NCBI GenBank assembly: GCA_947441695.1
Contig: CANEUK010000064.1
Coordinates: 1 to 7,847, forward strand
Direction: 5' to 3'
Source of the DNA: Rickettsiales bacterium
GTDB taxonomy: Bacteria > Pseudomonadota > Alphaproteobacteria > Rickettsiales > UBA1997
DNA length: 7,847 nt
Position numbers and translations under genes: made by a program. The notes below the pieces were generated by a model. That model saw only the letters and a list, made by a program, of their open reading frames with translations. It was not told where the DNA came from and did not search any database. Positions 1 through 6,307 of this stretch are shown here, piece by piece (the first letter of the stretch is position 1; every line of letters starts with the position of its first letter).

Positions 1-2
1 TG

Positions 3-31
3 TTCAAAACTGCTAAAAATCATTTTATTTT
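3..31 (+). promoter_or_regulatory. possible weak promoter upstream of gatC
   Basis: TTCAAA at 3-8 and TATTTT at 26-31 are separated by 17 nt, and each matches four of six positions of the sigma-70 -35 and -10 consensus. The placement just ahead of gatC is plausible. The stretch is so AT-rich that matches of this quality are expected by chance, and the region upstream is not in the window. No Shine-Dalgarno-like sequence lies between it and the gatC ATG. Confidence 0.2.
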
Positions 32-55
32 TTAACTTTTTTTCAAAAAAAACAC

Positions 56-343
56 ATGTCGATTAACGCGCAAGATATCAAAAAAATTTCTCGTTTAGCA
101 AGAATTGAAATACAAAAAGAAGAAGAACAAGATTTAGCCAATCAAATTGGCGGAATTATTTCTTGGGTTGAAAAACTAAGCGAAGTCAATACTGATAACG
201 TTTTAGCCCTTACAAGCGTTGGTGAAGAAATTTTAAGCCTAAAAGAAGATAAAATTTCAGACGGAAATATTGCGCAAGATGTTTTAAAAAACTCCGCTGA
301 TGCAAAATATGATTATTTTGCCGTGCCAAAAGTAATCGAGTAG
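56..343 (+). CDS. gatC: Asp-tRNA(Asn)/Glu-tRNA(Gln) amidotransferase subunit C
   Basis: GatC is the small scaffolding subunit of the cytoplasmic GatCAB complex, which converts mis-charged Glu-tRNA(Gln) (and often Asp-tRNA(Asn)) to Gln-tRNA(Gln) and Asn-tRNA(Asn). GatC has no catalytic residues; it wraps around and stabilises GatA against GatB. The 95-residue length is normal for the family. Recognisable signatures are the N-terminal helix with the ISRLARIEI stretch (about residues 11-19), the WVEKLSEVNT segment (about 37-46), and the highly characteristic C-terminus FAVPKVIE. The ATG at 56 gives exactly the family N-terminus, although no clear Shine-Dalgarno precedes it. gatA and gatB, often adjacent in other genomes, do not follow; an hda-like gene begins 9 nt after the stop. 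The presence of gatC implies that this organism makes Gln-tRNA (and perhaps Asn-tRNA) indirectly. Confidence 0.95.
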   Translation: MSINAQDIKKISRLARIEIQKEEEQDLANQIGGIISWVEKLSEVNTDNVLALTSVGEEILSLKEDKISDGNIAQDVLKNSADAKYDYFAVPKVIE

Positions 344-345
344 GA
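342..345 (+). promoter_or_regulatory. ribosome binding site deciding the hda TTG start
   Basis: AGGA at 342-345 overlaps the gatC stop codon (TAG, 341-343) and lies 7 nt before the TTG at 353. It is one of the few clear Shine-Dalgarno matches in the window. It supports the TTG as the true start and suggests that translation of the downstream gene is linked to termination of gatC. Confidence 0.55.
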
Positions 346-352
346 TTTTAAA

Positions 353-1012
353 TTGTCGCAACTTTATCTGCCTTTTTTTGAAGAGGCAAAATCAAATTTT
401 TTTAACGAGGAAAGTTTTTTAAAGTTAAAAGAAAATTCTGTTTCCAGAAAATTGCTTGAAAATTTTTTTACCAAAAAAACGGATCAATCCCTTGTTTTAA
501 TTGGCGAAGCAGCGAGCGGCAAAACACATTTATTGCATATTTTTGCACAAAAATTTAGCGCAGAATTTTTATCTAAAGATCAAATTTTGAGCATAAATTT
601 GAGCAACTTTTTTACTCCAAATTGTTTTTATATTTTTGAAAATATCGATCGAATCAACGATCAAAACCTGCTTTTACATCTAATAAATTCGGCTGCCGAA
701 GCCCAATCTTTTTTGATTTTAAGCACTCAAAAATTAGCAAAATTTCAGCTAAAAGATTTGGAATCGCGCCTTAAAAATATTTTTACCGCACAAATAGAAA
801 ATCCTGAACTTGAATCGGTAAAACAGCTTTTGGCTCATCATCTTGCAATCAAACAAATCAAGCTCTCACGCCACATAATTAATTTTATTACCAATCAAAT
901 CAAACATGATTATCAGGCAATTTTTGACGCCGCAAAATTAATAGAATTTTATATCCAAGAAAGTGGTAAAAATATGACAATTCCCATGGCGCAAAAAATT
1001 TTTAAGAATTGA
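353..1012 (+). CDS. hda: Hda/HdaA-like DnaA-paralogue AAA+ ATPase
   Basis: This 219-residue protein is a DnaA domain III-like AAA+ protein without the DnaA DNA-binding domain IV, as expected for Hda. Hda, bound to the DNA-loaded sliding clamp, stimulates ATP hydrolysis by DnaA and so prevents re-initiation of replication. Features seen: a clamp-binding motif QLYLPF at residues 3-8 (compare QLSLPL in E. coli Hda); Walker A GEAASGKT at 51-58; a Walker B region YIFENIDRI at 93-101; a sensor 1 strand near LILST (121-125); an arginine-finger-like SRL at 138-140; and a C-terminus containing MTIPMAQKIF that matches the end of E. coli Hda. TTG is chosen as start because it puts the clamp motif at the N-terminus and has a good RBS. 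Two oddities: Glu96 occupies the usual Walker B Asp, and Gln188 the expected sensor 2 Arg. An alternative label would be a general DnaA/Hda-family protein, but the clamp motif favours Hda. Confidence 0.85.
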   Translation: MSQLYLPFFEEAKSNFFNEESFLKLKENSVSRKLLENFFTKKTDQSLVLIGEAASGKTHLLHIFAQKFSAEFLSKDQILSINLSNFFTPNCFYIFENIDRINDQNLLLHLINSAAEAQSFLILSTQKLAKFQLKDLESRLKNIFTAQIENPELESVKQLLAHHLAIKQIKLSRHIINFITNQIKHDYQAIFDAAKLIEFYIQESGKNMTIPMAQKIFKN

Positions 1013-1021
1013 TTTGCGTTC

Positions 1022-1054
1022 AATCAAATTCGACTTTTCGAGTTGAATTTGATT
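1022..1054. terminator. inverted repeat between convergent genes, probable bidirectional terminator
   Basis: The arms at 1022-1035 and 1041-1054 form a 14-bp stem with a single G-T pair (G-U when read on the plus strand) around the 5-nt loop TTTCG. The element fills most of the 41-nt gap between the converging hda and rnc genes and abuts the rnc stop codon. Neither side has a strong T-run after the stem, so this is not a textbook intrinsic terminator, but the length of the stem and its position make transcript ending or 3'-end protection the likely role. Confidence 0.6.
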
Positions 1055-1737
1055 TAGTGCAAAAGCTGCTCCAGCGCAATTTTTGAAACTTCTTTTTGAG
1101 CTTCTTTTTTTGATTTTCCGCTTGCGCTGAATTGCAAGTTGTAAAAAGGAATTTTTAAAATCGAAACAAACTGTGGCTCGTGGTCGCTGCCACCAACTTT
1201 GCTAGTAAAATATTGTGGCAATTCTTTGGTTTTTAGCTGCACTAATTCTTGTAATTGCGAAACCGCGTCTTTTGGCACCAAAACGCTTCTTTTTAAATCT
1301 TTTGACCAAAATTTGGTGATAAATTTTTTAGCCTTTTCAAAATTTGTATCAATGTAAATGGCTCCAATTAGGGCTTCTAAAGAATTTTCTAAATTTCGTT
1401 TATTGCTTTTTCCGCCCATTTTTTTTTCGCCCTTGCTAAGTTGCAAAACCTCGTCAAGACCAATTTTTAAGGCAATTTGCGCCAAAAATTCGCCCGAAAT
1501 TAAAGCCGCTTGGCGTTTTGATAAGTCGCCTTCGGCTTCGTTTGAATATTTTTTAAATAAAAATTCGCCGATAACCAAATTTAAAACTTTATCGCCCAAA
1601 AATTCGAGCCTTTGATAATTTAAATTAAGCTTGTTTTCCTTAGAAAAACTTGGGTGCGTAAGGGCTTCTTCTAATAAATTTTCATTGCTAAAATTGTGAC
1701 CAATAAAGCTGCAAAAATTTTTTAATTCCAATCTCAT
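1054..1737 (-). CDS. rnc: ribonuclease III
   Basis: RNase III cleaves double-stranded RNA, including the rRNA precursor, and acts as a homodimer. The 227-residue length is typical. The nuclease domain covers about residues 5-150, with the signature RLEFLGD at 43-49, EGDLSK at 69-74 and LEALIGAIYID at 120-130. The dsRNA-binding domain runs from about 155 to the end and shows the closing GKSKKEAQKEV helix (207-217). Compared with E. coli, Glu45 (E41), Asp49 (D45), Glu69 (E65) and Glu121 (E117) are kept. Gln42 stands at the E38 position and Asn118 at the D114 metal-ligand position. The start follows the lepB stop by 2 nt, so the two genes are probably co-translated. era, a frequent downstream partner, is absent: the gene ends at a hairpin facing hda. 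Confidence 0.96.
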   Translation of the reverse strand: MRLELKNFCSFIGHNFSNENLLEEALTHPSFSKENKLNLNYQRLEFLGDKVLNLVIGEFLFKKYSNEAEGDLSKRQAALISGEFLAQIALKIGLDEVLQLSKGEKKMGGKSNKRNLENSLEALIGAIYIDTNFEKAKKFITKFWSKDLKRSVLVPKDAVSQLQELVQLKTKELPQYFTSKVGGSDHEPQFVSILKIPFYNLQFSASGKSKKEAQKEVSKIALEQLLH

Positions 1738-1739
1738 TT

Positions 1740-2477
1740 CTAATTAACTTTGCTTAAAAGACGCTTAAAACGAATTGAGTTTGACCAATGCCAAAATTGC
1801 CAAGTTGGTTTGCTATTTGAAAAGAAAATAAAATCGGCGCGTCCAACCAAATTTTCTTCTGGAACATAACCAACTTCGGTTAAAAATCGGCTATCTTGCG
1901 AATTGTCGCGATTATCTCCCATCATAAAATAATGCCCTTGCGGCACCTCATAAACACCAGTATTGTCTTGAGCCATTTGCGAATTTTGATCAAGAGTTTG
2001 AATAATTTTTCCTTCGGGCAGCTTTTCTAAAAATATCTTTATTTCATTTTTAACTTCGCTGTCTAAATCAACAAAAACCCCATTCAAGGTTTTTGTAACC
2101 TCTTGTTCATTAATAAAAACCACTCCGTTGGTGACCTGAATTTTGTCGCCGGGCAAACCAATCAAACGTTTTACGTAATTTACGCTAGGTTGCGACGGCA
2201 ATCGAAAAACCACAATATCGCCGCGTTTTGGCGTGGTTTTTAAAAATCGCCCAGAAAAAAAATTAATTCCCAAAGGAAACGAATAACGGCTATAGCCATA
2301 AGAATATTTTGACACAAAAATATAATCGCCAATTAGCAAATTTGGCTTCATCGAGCTTGACGGAATATGAAACGGCTCCAAAAAAAACGAACGCACAAAA
2401 CCAGCGCAAATAAGTGCAATTATCAAGGTTTTAAAAAAACCCATTTCTTTTTTGGGTTCTTGGTTTTGCTTGGTCAT
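1740..2477 (-). CDS. lepB: signal peptidase I
   Basis: Type I signal peptidase removes signal peptides from exported proteins on the outer face of the cytoplasmic membrane, using a Ser/Lys dyad. The 245-residue protein has a short basic N-terminus and one membrane segment at about residues 14-32. After it come the box containing IPSSSMKP, with the nucleophile Ser42 just before Met43, and YVKRLIGLPGD (101-111) with general-base Lys103. The late box GDNRDNSQDSR (187-197) is also intact. A single N-terminal membrane segment is the usual form in alphaproteobacteria, against two in E. coli. The start lies 2 nt after the gpmI stop and the gene ends 2 nt before rnc, consistent with one transcript. 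No clear Shine-Dalgarno is visible, so translation may depend on ribosomes finishing gpmI. Confidence 0.96.
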   Translation of the reverse strand: MTKQNQEPKKEMGFFKTLIIALICAGFVRSFFLEPFHIPSSSMKPNLLIGDYIFVSKYSYGYSRYSFPLGINFFSGRFLKTTPKRGDIVVFRLPSQPSVNYVKRLIGLPGDKIQVTNGVVFINEQEVTKTLNGVFVDLDSEVKNEIKIFLEKLPEGKIIQTLDQNSQMAQDNTGVYEVPQGHYFMMGDNRDNSQDSRFLTEVGYVPEENLVGRADFIFFSNSKPTWQFWHWSNSIRFKRLLSKVN

Positions 2478-2479
2478 TT

Positions 2480-3979
2480 TTAAGATTTTTTAATTAAATT
2501 TTTGCCGTTCATTTCGCTTGGTTTTTCAATTTTCATCAAATGCAAAATTGTTGGCGCAAGGTCGCTAAGATTTCCATTTTCTAGGCGCAAATTATCAAGA
2601 TTTTTTCCAATCAAAATTAACGGAACCGGATTTGTAGTGTGCGAAGTATGCGGAAAATTATTTTCATCGCGCATGCATTCAATATTTCCGTGGTCTGCCG
2701 AAATTAACAGCAAACCATTTTTTTCGAGAATTATTTTTTCCAAAATTTCAAGTTGGGCGTCAATTGCCTCGCAAGCCGCAATTGAAGGATTAAGCATTCC
2801 GCTATGTCCAACCATGTCGGGATTGGCGTAATTAACAACGATAAAGTCAAATTTTTCTGACGCGATGGCGTTGCCTAATTTTTTGCCAATTTCTGTTGCC
2901 GACATTTCTGGCTTTAAGTCATAAGTAGCAACATTTGGCGACTTTATTAAAATTCTAGTTTCGCCCGCAAATTCTTTTTCAATTCCGCACGAAAAAAAGA
3001 AAGTTACATGAGCATATTTTTCAGTTTCGGCAATTCGTAGTTGGGTTAAACCTTGTTTGGATAAAATTTCGGGCAACGAATTTTTAATTTCAACTTGCGG
3101 AAATAAAATTTGGTAAAATTGGTTCAGCTCTTGCGAATATTGGGTTAAAGCAAGCGCGTGCGAAAATTTACATTGTTCAAAAAGTTTTTGCGAAATTTGG
3201 CGGGCGCGATCGGCACGAAAATTGGCAAAAATTAGTGCGTCGCCTTCTTTTATGCCGCCATAATTTTCTAGCACGCAAGGTTTAATAAATTCGTCAGTAA
3301 TGTTTTTTTCGTAAGAATTTTTTATTGCCAAAATTGCGTCAGAAAATTTTTCATCTTGGTTTTTGCTTTTGGCAAAAATTATCGCGTCCGTTGCCAGTTT
3401 TATGCGATCCCAATTTTGGTCGCGATCCATGGCGTAGTAGCGCCCACAAATTGTGGCAATTTTAATATTTTTTACATTTTCAAGAAATTGTAACGCACTT
3501 TTTTGTGCCACGTCGCGACCATCCAAAAAAGCGTGCAACAAAACTTTTACGCCATTTTTTGCTAAAAATTCTGCCAAAAAAACTATGTGATCAACGTGGC
3601 TGTGAACTCCGCCATCTGATAACAAACCAAGTAAATGACAGGTTTGGTTCGATCTTTTTAAGTCAGAAACCAAATTTTGAAGATGCAAATTTTGTGCCAA
3701 ACTGCCATCAAAAATTGCGTTATTAATGCGCGGTAAATCTTGAAAAATTACCCGACCCGCGCCAATCGTCATGTGTCCAACTTCCGAATTTCCCATTTGT
3801 CCTTTGGGCAAACCAACCACGAGGCCGGAAGTTTCTAGTTGCGAATGCGGATAAGTTTTAAAAAAACGCCGATAATTTGGCAAATTAGCGCGCGCAATTG
3901 CGTTGTTGGCGTCGCTTTCTTCGCCAATTCCCCAGCCGTCTAAAATACAAAGTAAAACTGGGTTTTTATGCTTAATCAA
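2480..3979 (-). CDS. gpmI: 2,3-bisphosphoglycerate-independent phosphoglycerate mutase
   Basis: The enzyme interconverts 3- and 2-phosphoglycerate in glycolysis and gluconeogenesis, using two Mn(II) ions and a phosphoserine intermediate; it belongs to the alkaline-phosphatase superfamily. Numbered from the TTG at 3979 (499 aa, close to the usual length of about 510), it shows CILDGWG with metal ligand Asp14, MGNSEVGH with nucleophile Ser65, then SDGGVHSHVDH, FLDGRD, CGRYYAMDRD and NFRADRARQ. Further along are the metal-binding NYANPDMVGHSG and SADHGNIE, followed by HTTNPVP. The frame stays open upstream to an ATG at 4123, which would add 48 unconserved residues and overlap the upstream gene by 68 nt. 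The TTG has GGAAG six bases ahead and begins just before the family's first conserved strand. A GTG at 4063, preceded by AGGGG at 6-nt spacing, is a real alternative giving 527 aa. The identity is secure; the start is not. Confidence 0.93.
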   Translation of the reverse strand: MIKHKNPVLLCILDGWGIGEESDANNAIARANLPNYRRFFKTYPHSQLETSGLVVGLPKGQMGNSEVGHMTIGAGRVIFQDLPRINNAIFDGSLAQNLHLQNLVSDLKRSNQTCHLLGLLSDGGVHSHVDHIVFLAEFLAKNGVKVLLHAFLDGRDVAQKSALQFLENVKNIKIATICGRYYAMDRDQNWDRIKLATDAIIFAKSKNQDEKFSDAILAIKNSYEKNITDEFIKPCVLENYGGIKEGDALIFANFRADRARQISQKLFEQCKFSHALALTQYSQELNQFYQILFPQVEIKNSLPEILSKQGLTQLRIAETEKYAHVTFFFSCGIEKEFAGETRILIKSPNVATYDLKPEMSATEIGKKLGNAIASEKFDFIVVNYANPDMVGHSGMLNPSIAACEAIDAQLEILEKIILEKNGLLLISADHGNIECMRDENNFPHTSHTTNPVPLILIGKNLDNLRLENGNLSDLAPTILHLMKIEKPSEMNGKNLIKKS

Positions 3980-3985
3980 ATTGGA

Positions 3986-3990
3986 CTTCC
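3986..3990 (-). promoter_or_regulatory. ribosome binding site supporting the gpmI TTG start
   Basis: Read on the minus strand this is GGAAG, six bases before the TTG at 3979-3977. It supports a start right before the conserved CILDGWG strand of the mutase. A competing site AGGGG (4070-4074) precedes a GTG at 4063-4061 with the same spacing, so this site favours the TTG but does not prove it. Confidence 0.4.
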
Positions 3991-4055
3991 GTTGAATTTG
4001 GGTTGGTTTTGAATTGCTGTTCGCCAAGTCAATTGAAGAATTCGCAATAGATTTT

Positions 4056-4985
4056 TTAAGCACCTCTGACCCCTGTTTTGGCAGGTTCTGGAGGTCTCGC
4101 TTCTTGAGGGGAAGAATTAACATCTTTTTTACTACTAACTTGATGTTTGGATATTTCTTCGGCTATTTTTTTAGCTTCTTCTTTAACTGGCTGATTATTT
4201 TCTAGCGAATTTTCCAAAGGTTTTTCTGGAGAATTTTCCAAAGGTTTTTTTGGCGAATTTGTTAAAGGGGTTTTTTCTCCAGCGTCTAATTTAGCGATGG
4301 TTTCGTTAATTGAAGGCCCCAAAAGCCAATTTAAAAACCGATTTATCCAACCTTTGCCAGCAAATTTTGGGCTAAAATTTTGTTCTAAAAAAATTGGTTG
4401 AAAAGATTGTTCTTCTGGCAAAAAAAGTTTGGATTCAGAATTTTTATCCAAACCAAGGTTTGTAGAAACAAAATTTGTTGAGGCTTTAAAATCAGAAGAA
4501 AAAAGCGATTTAAGAGCGTCTGTTCGCTTTGGATATTCTATTTTATCTGTTATTCCAACCAATTGAGCCATTTTTTTAACCGCTTCATTGCGTTTGGTCC
4601 AATCGCTTTTAATTCCCAAAAATCCTATGTCGGGCGTGAGTTTATTAATAGATTCGTCGCTAATTCCAGAAACAGCCGTTGAAATATTTGAACTTGTTTC
4701 GTTTTTTAAAACTCCTTGCTCTAAAGCAAGCCTCTCAAGTGCGTTTATTTGATAATATTTTTCGGGGTTTTCTAATCTCGAAGCCTTATCGGCAAATTTT
4801 GGTGCCACAATCAGCGCAAGCGCTGGGTTCAAAAAAGATATTGCGGTTGCGGCTTTTAGCCCAAAAATTTGTGCTTTTTGAACAAGACCTTGATTTGAAC
4901 TTTGTGGTCTTGCGTCTTTCTCTTGTTGCAAAAACTCTTTGTATCTTTTATTGAGCGACTCGTTTATTTCTGGATTATCTGGCAT
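4056..4985 (-). CDS. unrecognised 309-aa protein with octapeptide repeats and one hydrophobic segment
   Basis: I do not recognise this protein. Residues 1-30 are charged and polar. Residues about 39-62 form the only long hydrophobic stretch (containing AATAISFLNPALALIVAP), which could be a membrane segment although it has two prolines; it does not look like a cleaved signal peptide. Residues 70-235 are of mixed composition with short aromatic motifs such as GWINRFLNWLLGP (212-224). From about 236 the tail is low-complexity and rich in Pro, Lys, Glu, Asn and Ser. It holds three consecutive octads of the type PLENSPEK (240-263) followed by a Lys/Glu-rich helix-like segment. It sits between proS (50-nt gap) and gpmI in the same direction. 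No enzymatic motif is visible. A membrane-attached or secreted lineage-specific protein is possible, but that is only a guess from the composition. Confidence 0.7.
   Translation of the reverse strand: MPDNPEINESLNKRYKEFLQQEKDARPQSSNQGLVQKAQIFGLKAATAISFLNPALALIVAPKFADKASRLENPEKYYQINALERLALEQGVLKNETSSNISTAVSGISDESINKLTPDIGFLGIKSDWTKRNEAVKKMAQLVGITDKIEYPKRTDALKSLFSSDFKASTNFVSTNLGLDKNSESKLFLPEEQSFQPIFLEQNFSPKFAGKGWINRFLNWLLGPSINETIAKLDAGEKTPLTNSPKKPLENSPEKPLENSLENNQPVKEEAKKIAEEISKHQVSSKKDVNSSPQEARPPEPAKTGVRGA
4205..4276 (-). repeat. three tandem 24-nt in-frame repeats
   Basis: Units 4205-4228, 4229-4252 and 4253-4276 each encode eight residues of the 309-aa protein (in protein order PLTNSPKK, PLENSPEK, PLENSLEN). 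The first two plus-strand units are nearly identical (differing at two positions); the third is more diverged. The period is a multiple of three, so changes in copy number would keep the frame. This looks like expansion of a linker within a coding sequence, not an intergenic element. Confidence 0.75.
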
Positions 4986-5035
4986 ATGTTTTGATTGTTT
5001 TTTTTAGTTTAAAAAAGGGTTTTTAAGAAGGGCAA

Positions 5036-6304
5036 CTAGCCAAAAAAACTAATCAAACTCTCAATTGTCAATTCTTTTTTCTCGCCAGTTTTTCTGTCTT
5101 TAACTTCCGCTTTTCTGGCCGCTGCCAATTTGGGGCCAACAATAATTTGAGTTGGAATTCCGATTAAATCGGCGGTTGCTAGTTTTTGCCCTAAACTGTT
5201 TTTGGTGTCGTCAAAAATTACTTCAATTTTGTGTGCAGAAAATTTTTCATAAATTTCTTCGCAAACCTTATCGCAAGCCTCGTCGCCAGATTTTACATTG
5301 ATTAAAACAACTTGAAAAGGCGCGATTTCTTTTGGCCAGATAATTCCATTTACATCGTGATTGGCTTCGATTGCCGCCGCCACCACGCGCGAAACGCCAA
5401 TTCCGTAGGAACCCATATTTGGATAAATTTTATTATTCGCTCCCATCACGCTTGCGTTCATAGATTTTGAATATTTGGTTCCAAAGTTAAAAATATGACC
5501 AACTTCGATTCCGCGTTTAACAGCAATTTGCTCTAAAGGAATTGGGCATTTTTCTGCTACGTGCATTTCGTCCGCCATGGCGTAAAGGCTTTTGGCTTCA
5601 GCCAAGTCAAAATTAGGTTCGTCAAACTTTTTGTCGTAAAAAATCGCGCTTTCGCCCGTGTTTGCCAAAATATGAAATTCGTGAGACAAATCTCCTCCAA
5701 TTGCGCCAGTGTCAGCGCGCACCGCCATTGGATTTAAGCCCATTCTTCTAAAAATTTTAAAATAAGTTTCATACATCAAATTGTAAGTTTTGATTGCCGC
5801 AGTTTCGTCTAAATCAAAAGAATAAGAATCTTTCATCAAAAACTCGCGACCACGCATCACGCCAAAACGCGGACGAATTTCGTCGCGAAATTTCCAGTGA
5901 ATTTGATAAAAGTTTTTGGGCAAATCTTTGTAAGAAGTGATGTTTTTACGAAAAATATCGGTAATAACTTCTTCGTGAGTTGGGCCATAAAGAATATCGC
6001 GATCGTGGCGATCTTTAATGCGCAACATTTCTTTGCCGTAGGCGTCATAGCGACCCGATTCTTGCCACAATTCTGCTGGTTGAATTGTTGGCATTAAAAC
6101 CTCGAGCGCGCTGGCTGCGTTCATTTCGTCGCGAATAATTTGTTCGACTTTGCGCAAAACTCGCAAACCCAGCGGCAACCAAGTATAAATACCCGAAGCC
6201 GTTTGGCGAATCATTCCAGCCCGAATCATCAGCTGGTGCGAAACAATTGTGGCATCAACCGGGTTTTCTTTGAGCGTTGGCAAAAAATATTGAGAAAGTT
6301 TCAT
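5036..6304 (-). CDS. proS: prolyl-tRNA synthetase, short form without the INS editing domain
   Basis: This class II synthetase charges tRNA(Pro) with proline in the cytoplasm. Features in order: N-terminal MKLSQYFLPTLKE; a motif 1 region VLMPTIQPAELWQESGR (69-85); motif 2 with FRDEIRPRFGVMRGREFLMKDS (138-159), where the ATP-contacting arginines lie; motif 3 GSYGIGVSR (298-306); and a C-terminal anticodon-binding domain from about 325 to 422. Bacterial-type enzymes normally carry a domain of roughly 180 residues between motifs 2 and 3 that hydrolyses Ala-tRNA(Pro). Here only a short linker (about 222-270) is present, which explains 422 aa instead of about 570. This mini-form is typical of alphaproteobacteria. 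The ATG follows the stop of the DUF4276 gene after 3 nt and has no Shine-Dalgarno of its own, so it is probably translated by coupling. Confidence 0.96.
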   Translation of the reverse strand: MKLSQYFLPTLKENPVDATIVSHQLMIRAGMIRQTASGIYTWLPLGLRVLRKVEQIIRDEMNAASALEVLMPTIQPAELWQESGRYDAYGKEMLRIKDRHDRDILYGPTHEEVITDIFRKNITSYKDLPKNFYQIHWKFRDEIRPRFGVMRGREFLMKDSYSFDLDETAAIKTYNLMYETYFKIFRRMGLNPMAVRADTGAIGGDLSHEFHILANTGESAIFYDKKFDEPNFDLAEAKSLYAMADEMHVAEKCPIPLEQIAVKRGIEVGHIFNFGTKYSKSMNASVMGANNKIYPNMGSYGIGVSRVVAAAIEANHDVNGIIWPKEIAPFQVVLINVKSGDEACDKVCEEIYEKFSAHKIEVIFDDTKNSLGQKLATADLIGIPTQIIVGPKLAAARKAEVKDRKTGEKKELTIESLISFFG

Positions 6305-6307
6305 GGA

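Noticed and set aside
37..52. T-run followed by an A-run (T7-C-A8) ahead of gatC, considered as a hairpin or operator
   Set aside because: A one-base loop cannot form a stable hairpin, and homopolymer runs are frequent throughout this AT-rich DNA.
1358..1615. Plus-strand open frame opposite rnc
   Set aside because: It is antisense to the catalytic core of RNase III, with composition typical of a mirrored AT-rich coding strand and no good ribosome site.
2502..2831. Plus-strand open frame of 109 codons opposite the 3' part of gpmI
   Set aside because: It lies wholly antisense to strongly conserved mutase motifs (ADHGN, NPVP) and has no family resemblance, so it is a shadow of the real gene.
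4205..4276. Tandem repeats considered as a CRISPR array or iterons
   Set aside because: The units are contiguous without spacers, are in frame with a coding sequence, and number only three.
5000..5016. Perfect palindrome TTTTTTA-GTT-TAAAAAA downstream of proS, considered as a terminator
   Set aside because: The stem is A/T only and 7 bp, too weak for a terminator in an AT-rich gap, and a co-directional gene follows at once. It may only be compositional.
5857..6097. Short open frames on both strands inside proS (5857-6048 minus, 5897-6097 plus)
   Set aside because: Both lie within the motif 2 region of proS in other frames and contain no recognisable protein features.
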